From assembly GCA_916720285.1 (NCBI GenBank), contig CAKAQP010000017.1:1-21543 (forward strand): a stretch of 21,543 nt of DNA, written 5' to 3'. This document shows, in pieces, positions 16,841-21,543 of the stretch. The position numbers and the translations under genes were made by a program. Origin of the DNA: an uncultured Lachnoanaerobaculum sp. Lineage in GTDB: Bacteria > Bacillota > Clostridia > Lachnospirales > Lachnospiraceae. The first letter of the stretch is position 1, and every line of letters begins with the position of its first letter. Under the pieces are notes generated by a model. That model was not told the DNA's origin and did no database searches. It saw only the letters and a program-made list of their open reading frames with translations.

Positions 16841-17412
16841 TAATATCACTATATACAAGTATGCTTCCGGTAATTATCGGCGGAGTTTTCAATATGCTCT
16901 TTGTAAAGATAAAGGCATTATCCTTTTTAAAGGTTCCGGTAGACGGAGGCAAAAGTTTAAACGGCAAAAGAATTTTTGGTGACAGTAAGAGTATGCTTGG
17001 ATTTATAGGAATGATGCTTGGTACTGCCATTGCAGCTGTAATTTGGGGAGCATTTTTAAAGTTTGGGGAACTTGAGCATTACAATCTTATCTACAAAAAC
17101 TATCCGAATACAATTCGTTTTAACCTTTTATCCGGAGCGGTGTTTGGATTTGCATATATGATTTTTGAGTTACCAAACAGCTTTTTAAAAAGAAGATTTG
17201 ATATTGATGCATGTTCAAGGGGAAGATTTCCGGTAAATGTATTTACATTTGTATATGATCAGATAGATTCAATGATAGGCGTAATGTTGGTGCTTGCAAT
17301 ACTTGCAAGACTAAGCTTTCCGCAATATATTTTGGCTGTTATTCTTGGAGGCATTACCCATGTACTTGTAAATATGATTTTGATTTTATTTAAAGTAAGA
17401 AAGTATTTGTAA
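16837..17412 (+). CDS. CDP-archaeol synthase-like protein (CarS/DUF46 family)
   Basis: The 191-residue membrane protein matches the CarS family (PF01864), whose archaeal members transfer CMP from CTP to an unsaturated archaetidic acid. Visible signatures are VPVDGGK (33-39), NGKRIFGDSKSMLGF (42-56), the hallmark ELPNSFLKRRFDI (111-123) and YDQIDSMIG (140-148), with four to five membrane helices. Bacterial homologues exist and their substrates are mostly untested. The usual bacterial enzyme for CDP-diacylglycerol, CdsA, has a different C-terminal signature that is not present here. The gene overlaps dgkA by four bases and is one base from pssA. It therefore probably supplies the CDP-lipid for PssA. 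Substrate identity is the main uncertainty. Confidence 0.82.
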   Translation: MIISLYTSMLPVIIGGVFNMLFVKIKALSFLKVPVDGGKSLNGKRIFGDSKSMLGFIGMMLGTAIAAVIWGAFLKFGELEHYNLIYKNYPNTIRFNLLSGAVFGFAYMIFELPNSFLKRRFDIDACSRGRFPVNVFTFVYDQIDSMIGVMLVLAILARLSFPQYILAVILGGITHVLVNMILILFKVRKYL

Positions 17413-17413
17413 T

Positions 17414-18010
17414 ATGAAAAAGATATTTTTGGGAGTATATCATCCAAGTGTTATACTGACCTATATTGGGGTATTGATATCAATATTCGGTATATTCTTT
17501 GCAGACAGTTTATATCTTGCAACTATCTTGCTGATGCTTGCAGGGCTTTGTGATGCGTTTGACGGAATATTTGCAAGAATGTATAAAAGAACTGAGCTTG
17601 AAGAAAACTTCGGAGTACAGATAGATTCATTTGCAGATCTGATCTCATTTGGATTATTTCCTGCAAAGATATATATAAGTTATTTCAGTAAAAATATCTA
17701 TATGTCATTTGTGCTTGTAAGTCTTTATATTCTGGCTGTGATTATCAGACTGGCGTATTTTAACTGCAAGGGAAGTGAGGATAAACTGTATTTTACAGGA
17801 CTTGCGGTAACCTACTCGGCATTTTTCATATCGCTGTATGTGGTTATCTCAAAGTATGTGGAAAGCTTTTTGGCTCTTCCCATAGAATGTTTATATGTAT
17901 TTTTGATCTTGGCATTTTTATGGAATAAGAAAATAAGAAAGCCTAGCCTTTATATCAGAATAGCTTTTTTACTTCTTGCCATTGTGTTTATAGCTTTATT
18001 GCTGATATAG
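17414..18010 (+). CDS. pssA: CDP-alcohol phosphatidyltransferase, probable phosphatidylserine synthase
   Basis: The 198-residue membrane protein carries the CDP-alcohol phosphotransferase motif D47-x2-D50-G51-x2-A54-R55 ... G67-x3-D71-x3-D75 (CDAFDGIFAR and FGVQIDSFADLISFG). The segment FADLISFGLFPA after it is typical of serine-using enzymes (PssA and archaetidylserine synthase) rather than PgsA. It would exchange the CMP of a CDP-lipid for L-serine. It starts one base after the CarS-like gene without a clear ribosome binding site, which suggests translational coupling, and the decarboxylase-like gene follows. Length and helix number are normal. Whether the lipid is diacylglycerol or something else is unknown. 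Confidence 0.88.
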   Translation: MKKIFLGVYHPSVILTYIGVLISIFGIFFADSLYLATILLMLAGLCDAFDGIFARMYKRTELEENFGVQIDSFADLISFGLFPAKIYISYFSKNIYMSFVLVSLYILAVIIRLAYFNCKGSEDKLYFTGLAVTYSAFFISLYVVISKYVESFLALPIECLYVFLILAFLWNKKIRKPSLYIRIAFLLLAIVFIALLLI

Positions 18011-18014
18011 GTGA
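18009..18014 (+). promoter_or_regulatory. ribosome binding site supporting the TTG start at 18019
   Basis: AGGTGA at 18009-18014 lies four bases before TTG 18019 and overlaps the pssA stop. No ATG or GTG in the frame lies nearby (the next in-frame Met is residue 56), so TTG is the likely start. Confidence 0.55.
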
Positions 18015-18018
18015 TATT

Positions 18019-18894
18019 TTGGAAATAATTGATAGAAGAAGCGGTAAAATAATAAGAGAAGAGGAAGACTCGGCAAAAGTTATAGAATTTTTGTATCACA
18101 GTTTTATCGGCAGGATATTTTTAAAACTTTTCTTTGCAAGGCCATATTTTTCAAAATTGCTGTCGTTATATTATAAAAGTCCAATGTCTAAAAATAAGAT
18201 AAAAAGCTTTATAAAAAAATACAACTTGGATAGAGGGCTGTTACAGAGAAATTTCAAGAGCTTTGCTGATTTTTTTTCAAGAAAAGAAAAGATAAATGTG
18301 GATAATGAGGGATTTCTTGCAACTGCAAGTGGAAAACTTCGAGTATTTAAGATAGGAGAAGATAAAGAACTCTATCTTGGAAAGAAAAAACTTAGTATAA
18401 TGATAAAGGGCAATGTTTATAATACCGATAAATTGTTGAAAGCACCATTGCCTGACTGGGCAAAAGGTGGATATCTTTTATTATACAGACTGAGTCTTTG
18501 CGATTATCACAGGTATATCTATCCGATAGAAGGTAGGTGTGAGAAAAGAAGAGAAATTGCCGGAAGGCTTGAAAGTGTAAGAAGAGATGCGGCTTATTGG
18601 AGAGCATTTGCAGAGAATAAAAGGGTATTGGAATATTGGAAGACTAAGAGCGGAGATATGCTTCATATGGAGATAGGAGCAATGCTTGTCGGACATATTC
18701 ATAACTATAACAAACTACGCTTTTGCAGAGGTGAGGAAAAGGGGTATTTCTCATACGGAGGTTCAACTATAGTTGAGATCGTCGGTAAGGAAATAGAGAT
18801 AGATGAAGATATCTTAGAAAACAGTGAAAGAAATTTTGAAACTAAAATCCGAATCGGGGAGAGGATAGGATATGGAAAGATTAAAGAGACTTAG
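18019..18894 (+). CDS. psd: divergent phosphatidylserine decarboxylase-like protein
   Basis: The 291-residue protein aligns along its whole length with phosphatidylserine decarboxylases. LYRLSLCDYHRYIYPIEG (155-172) matches the DYHRxH region, MEIGAMLVGHI (217-227) the conserved metal-like loop region, and YGGSTIVEIV (246-255) the cleavage site where S249 would become the pyruvoyl group. Two positions deviate. The family ADG is ASG here (S104 in place of the Asp equivalent to E. coli D90), and the second histidine of DYHRxH is I167 (E. coli H147). The first histidine, H164 (E. coli H144), remains. The frame is intact and its position after pssA fits decarboxylation of a phosphatidylserine-like lipid. 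It begins with TTG. Function is likely but its self-processing may differ, or it may have become a different enzyme. Confidence 0.8.
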   Translation: MEIIDRRSGKIIREEEDSAKVIEFLYHSFIGRIFLKLFFARPYFSKLLSLYYKSPMSKNKIKSFIKKYNLDRGLLQRNFKSFADFFSRKEKINVDNEGFLATASGKLRVFKIGEDKELYLGKKKLSIMIKGNVYNTDKLLKAPLPDWAKGGYLLLYRLSLCDYHRYIYPIEGRCEKRREIAGRLESVRRDAAYWRAFAENKRVLEYWKTKSGDMLHMEIGAMLVGHIHNYNKLRFCRGEEKGYFSYGGSTIVEIVGKEIEIDEDILENSERNFETKIRIGERIGYGKIKET

Positions 18895-19837
18895 AGTTTA
18901 TTTTAATGAAATGTTTCCGCTGATTCCAAGATTATGTCTTGGGTACATTGTATTTTTGGAAATATACTTTATTGTACTTTTAAATCACGGAGTAACGGGA
19001 GAGCAACTGCTTTTATTTGATAAGGTTGAAGGTCAGTCCGATTTGATATCTTATTTAATACAGCATGATGTAAGAGGAGTTATTATTGGCGGATTTACAA
19101 TATTCAGCTTTTTACTTTGGCTTCGTATTGCAGATGACTTTAAAGATTATGAGTTGGATTGCAGACTTTTTGCAAGCAGGCCGCTTCCTTCAGGTAGAGT
19201 TCATAAGGATGATTTGAGGATTTTTGCAACAATACTTATCGGAATAACTATTTTTATAAATGTGTTGTTTATGAGAAACTTTATATTCTGTCTGATACTC
19301 TACACTTATGGAAGTTTGATGGCGGTATGGTTTTTCCAAAGACATAAGATAGCAAAGTCATTACCACTTGCCTTGGTTACACACAATCCGGTACAGATCA
19401 TATTGAATATCTATGTTATCTCATATGCGATAATGAAGTATAAGCTGCCGATATTTGATATCACAAATTTGATGGCTGTAATGACACTTTACTTCCCGGC
19501 ACTTATTTGGGAGATCTCAAGAAAGATTCGTGCACCTAAAGAAGAGACAGAGTATGTGACATATTCGAAGCTTTTCGGATATAAGAAATGTGTTGATTTT
19601 GTATTTGTTCTTACCTGGCTTGATATACTCACAAATGTGGTACTTGTATGGAATCTAAATAAGATCTCTGTAGTGGCATTGCTTGCAAATACGGTATGGT
19701 GTTCTATGAAATTCATTGAATATAAGAAGGATCCTACTAAATACAGAATTGTCAGCAAGGTGGAAAGATACACATATATACAGGAATGTATGATGATTGC
19801 AACTATAGTGATTTATCTGATAGTTGGAAAGATATAG
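18872..19837 (+). CDS. UbiA-family prenyltransferase-like membrane protein
   Basis: The 321-residue protein has about eight membrane helices and the first aspartate-rich UbiA motif as RIADDFKDYELDCRLFASRP (85-104, with D88, D89, D92, D96) followed by LPSGRV, a family-typical end. The second region is RKIRAPKEETEYVTYSKLFG (217-236), where glutamates replace some of the usual aspartates. UbiA enzymes move prenyl groups from prenyl diphosphate to an acceptor such as a quinone ring, heme, a phosphosugar (DPPR synthase) or, in archaea, GGGP. The gene overlaps the decarboxylase by 23 bases, so it is tightly coupled to the lipid genes. The acceptor cannot be read from the sequence. An alternative is a related intramembrane enzyme with another diphosphate donor. 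Confidence 0.78.
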   Translation: MERLKRLRVYFNEMFPLIPRLCLGYIVFLEIYFIVLLNHGVTGEQLLLFDKVEGQSDLISYLIQHDVRGVIIGGFTIFSFLLWLRIADDFKDYELDCRLFASRPLPSGRVHKDDLRIFATILIGITIFINVLFMRNFIFCLILYTYGSLMAVWFFQRHKIAKSLPLALVTHNPVQIILNIYVISYAIMKYKLPIFDITNLMAVMTLYFPALIWEISRKIRAPKEETEYVTYSKLFGYKKCVDFVFVLTWLDILTNVVLVWNLNKISVVALLANTVWCSMKFIEYKKDPTKYRIVSKVERYTYIQECMMIATIVIYLIVGKI

Positions 19838-19851
19838 ATAAGGAGTAGTGT

Positions 19852-20949
19852 ATGAAATACGATTTTTTAGTGGTTGGAGCAGGGCTTTTCGGAGCAATAT
19901 TTGCATACGAGTCAAAGAAGCGTGGCAAGAGTGTTTTGGTAATTGATAAGAGAGATCATATAGCCGGAAATATATATACAGAAAATGTAGACGGTATAAA
20001 TGTACATAAATACGGAGCACATATTTTCCATACTTCAAACAAAAAGGTCTGGGAGTATATAAATAATTTTGCTGAGTTTAATAATTATATCAATGCACCT
20101 GTTGCCATTTATAAGGATGAGCTTTACAATCTTCCTTTCAATATGAATACATTCAGCAAGCTTTGGAATATAAAGACACCTGATGAGGCAAAAGCAATTA
20201 TAGAAAAGCAAAGACAGGAATCAGGCATTACAGATCCTAAGAATCTGGAAGAGCAGGCTATATCTTTGGTGGGAAAAGATGTATATGAAAAGCTGATAAA
20301 GGGATATACAGAAAAACAATGGGGAAGAGATGCCAAGGAATTACCGGCATTTATTATAAAGAGATTGCCACTTAGATTTACATTTGATAATAATTATTTC
20401 AATGACAGATATCAAGGTATTCCTATAGGCGGATATACAGGTATAGTTGAAAAACTTCTTGAGGGTATAGAGGTAAGGACAAATACCGAATACAGAGATT
20501 TCATAAAGGAAAATCCTGATTTTGCAAAAAAGACTGTCTATACAGGAATGATTGATGAGTTTTTTGATTATAAGCTTGGAGTGTTGGAGTATCGAAGAGT
20601 GTACTTTGAGGATGAGAGACTTGATACCGACAACTATCAGGGTAATGCAGTTGTAAATTACACTGAAAGAGATGTGAAGTTCACAAGAATAATAGAGCAT
20701 AAGCATTTTGAGTATGGTAATCAGGACTTTACAATTATCTCAAAAGAGTATCCAAGTGAGTGGCAAAAGGGAGAAGAGCCTTATTATCCTATCAATAATG
20801 AAAAGAATAATGCTCTCTATGAAAGCTATGTGGAGCTTTCAAAAAAGAGACCTGAGATAATCTTTGGCGGCAGACTGGGTGCCTATAAGTATTATGATAT
20901 GGATAAAGTAGTGGAAGCGGCACTTGAGTGCGTGGAGAAGAATTTATAA
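19852..20949 (+). CDS. glf: UDP-galactopyranose mutase
   Basis: Glf is a flavoenzyme that converts UDP-galactopyranose to UDP-galactofuranose, the donor for galactofuranose in envelope glycans and glycolipids. The 365-residue protein has the FAD dinucleotide fold DFLVVGAGLFGA (GxGxxG at 9-14), VIDKRDHIAGNIYTE, HKYGAHIFHTSNKKVW, the substrate region GYTEKQWGRDAKELP, and YQGIPIGGYTGIVEKLLEGI. Length and motifs are fully typical. AAGGAG at 19840-19845 gives a good start. It lies 14 bases after the UbiA-like gene. No galactofuranosyltransferase is seen before the window ends. The enzyme is cytoplasmic. Confidence 0.96.
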   Translation: MKYDFLVVGAGLFGAIFAYESKKRGKSVLVIDKRDHIAGNIYTENVDGINVHKYGAHIFHTSNKKVWEYINNFAEFNNYINAPVAIYKDELYNLPFNMNTFSKLWNIKTPDEAKAIIEKQRQESGITDPKNLEEQAISLVGKDVYEKLIKGYTEKQWGRDAKELPAFIIKRLPLRFTFDNNYFNDRYQGIPIGGYTGIVEKLLEGIEVRTNTEYRDFIKENPDFAKKTVYTGMIDEFFDYKLGVLEYRRVYFEDERLDTDNYQGNAVVNYTERDVKFTRIIEHKHFEYGNQDFTIISKEYPSEWQKGEEPYYPINNEKNNALYESYVELSKKRPEIIFGGRLGAYKYYDMDKVVEAALECVEKNL

Positions 20950-20952
20950 AAT

Positions 20953-21543
20953 ATGAAATACGATCAAAAACAAAACCCTTTATGGCTGGGTATACTATTT
21001 GGAACGGCAATATATGGTTCAATAGTTTTGGCTATATTGAGTATTATAAATATTGCTATTGGAGTGGTATTAATTATTCCTATGTGTATTATGTTTGTAT
21101 TTGTTTTGATATTACAAATGCGAAATATTTCATCTGCTAAAAAGGAGGAAAATGTAGATTATTGTCTGAAAACATATTTTATATATAAATATATAACTAT
21201 GCCTGTTGAACTAATCGGTGCAGGAATAGTAGGTGCTTTTATTTTTGGAATAATTAAAATGATAATTCATTGGCCGGAAGATAGACTTATAGCTACTTTT
21301 TTAGTGTTTATTATTATGCTTATAGTTGGTGCTATTATTTCGATAATACCATATACGTTGGTAACATTTGCCTTGATAGGGTTGACGTGTTTGACATCAA
21401 TTGATTGCGTCTTAGATATTACGCAAAAAAAATACGGTATGTCTTCTGCAAAAAGAGTAATGCATTTGTTATTGCAGATAATACCTGTGTTGGATATTAT
21501 AGACGGTTTGTATATAAGTATAAAGTATTGGAATAGAGGCAGG
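20953..21543 (+). CDS. multi-pass membrane protein, unknown function (partial)
   Basis: An open frame of 197 codons runs from ATG 20953 to the window end without a stop. It starts three bases after the glf stop, in the same frame. The protein begins with a short polar MKYDQKQN, then has about five hydrophobic stretches interrupted by basic loops (for example RNISSAKKEE and ITQKKYGMSSAKR), so it is an integral membrane protein. No family is recognised with confidence. There is no good ribosome binding site close to the start; GGAG at 20934-20937 is 15 bases away, so translation may depend on coupling to glf. Codon choice looks more AT-rich than in its neighbours (many att and ttt). It could be a flippase-like or unrelated protein; nothing more can be said. 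Confidence 0.6.
   Translation, partial: MKYDQKQNPLWLGILFGTAIYGSIVLAILSIINIAIGVVLIIPMCIMFVFVLILQMRNISSAKKEENVDYCLKTYFIYKYITMPVELIGAGIVGAFIFGIIKMIIHWPEDRLIATFLVFIIMLIVGAIISIIPYTLVTFALIGLTCLTSIDCVLDITQKKYGMSSAKRVMHLLLQIIPVLDIIDGLYISIKYWNRGR

Noticed and set aside
18019..18894. The decarboxylase as a decayed pseudogene
   Set aside because: The frame is full length, surrounding motifs including GGST and DYH are kept, and neighbours are coupled, so active-site changes look like divergence and not decay.
19655..20038. 127-residue minus-strand open frame across the UbiA-like and glf genes
   Set aside because: It crosses two well-supported genes, has no family motif and no start signal.
16475..20949. 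A complete archaeal ether-lipid pathway
   Set aside because: No glycerol-1-phosphate dehydrogenase, GGGP synthase or geranylgeranyl reductase is seen in the window; only the late-step families are present.
19852..20964. Identical 12-base start ATGAAATACGAT at 19852 and 20953
   Set aside because: Both encode MKYD and diverge at once; with common codons this is most likely chance and not a duplication.
20928..21140. 70-residue plus-strand frame spanning the glf end
   Set aside because: It overlaps glf and is out of frame with the longer membrane-protein frame at 20953, which has a far better hydrophobic pattern.

Overview
The window looks like chromosomal DNA from a low-G+C Firmicute, most likely a member of the Lachnospiraceae. 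The reasons are the AT-rich codon use, the strong AGGAGG-type ribosome binding sites, almost complete co-orientation on the + strand, the lepA-hemW pair, a GerMN-type sporulation/germination domain at the left edge, and the remnant of an Rpn-type nuclease. The genus assignment is a guess. No tRNA, rRNA, CRISPR array or intact insertion sequence is visible.

Left part (1-8013): the tail of a GerMN-domain protein is followed by comEC (DNA uptake channel) and a secreted glycoside-hydrolase-like protein of the YddW/GHL10 family. A 223-base intergenic region then holds a terminator and a perfect 21-base palindrome. After it come an L-2-amino-thiazoline-4-carboxylic acid hydrolase-like gene, a 3' remnant of an Rpn-type nuclease joined to that gene by a 4-base overlap, and a strong terminator. 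A new unit follows with an ABC exporter half-transporter and an M20 metallopeptidase.

Middle (8014-12119): a plausible promoter precedes lepA, then hemW (heme chaperone) and a PLP enzyme of the threonine aldolase/beta-eliminating lyase family, all closely packed. The usual clostridial neighbours hrcA-grpE-dnaK do not follow hemW.

Right part (12167 to the end) is the most interesting. It is a compact run, mostly with overlapping or nearly touching genes: a DegT-type sugar aminotransferase, a PEP-synthase-like phosphotransferase without the PEP barrel, a GNAT-type acyltransferase, a DgkA-type lipid kinase, a CarS/DUF46 CDP-lipid synthase homologue, PssA, a divergent phosphatidylserine decarboxylase, a UbiA-type prenyltransferase, UDP-galactopyranose mutase, and a multi-pass membrane protein cut by the window end. 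Read together, kinase, CTP activation, serine transfer and decarboxylation form a complete route from a lipid alcohol to an ethanolamine-phosphate lipid. UbiA, Glf, DegT and GNAT suggest further prenyl, galactofuranose, amino and acyl modifications.

The set CarS + PssA family + PSD family + UbiA resembles the late archaeal phospholipid pathway, although no glycerol-1-phosphate dehydrogenase or GGGP synthase is visible. The decarboxylase lacks two of the three residues of the self-cleavage triad known from E. coli Psd. The hypothesis is that the block makes an undescribed lipid or glycolipid. An ordinary phosphatidylethanolamine operon joined to unrelated genes is the main alternative.
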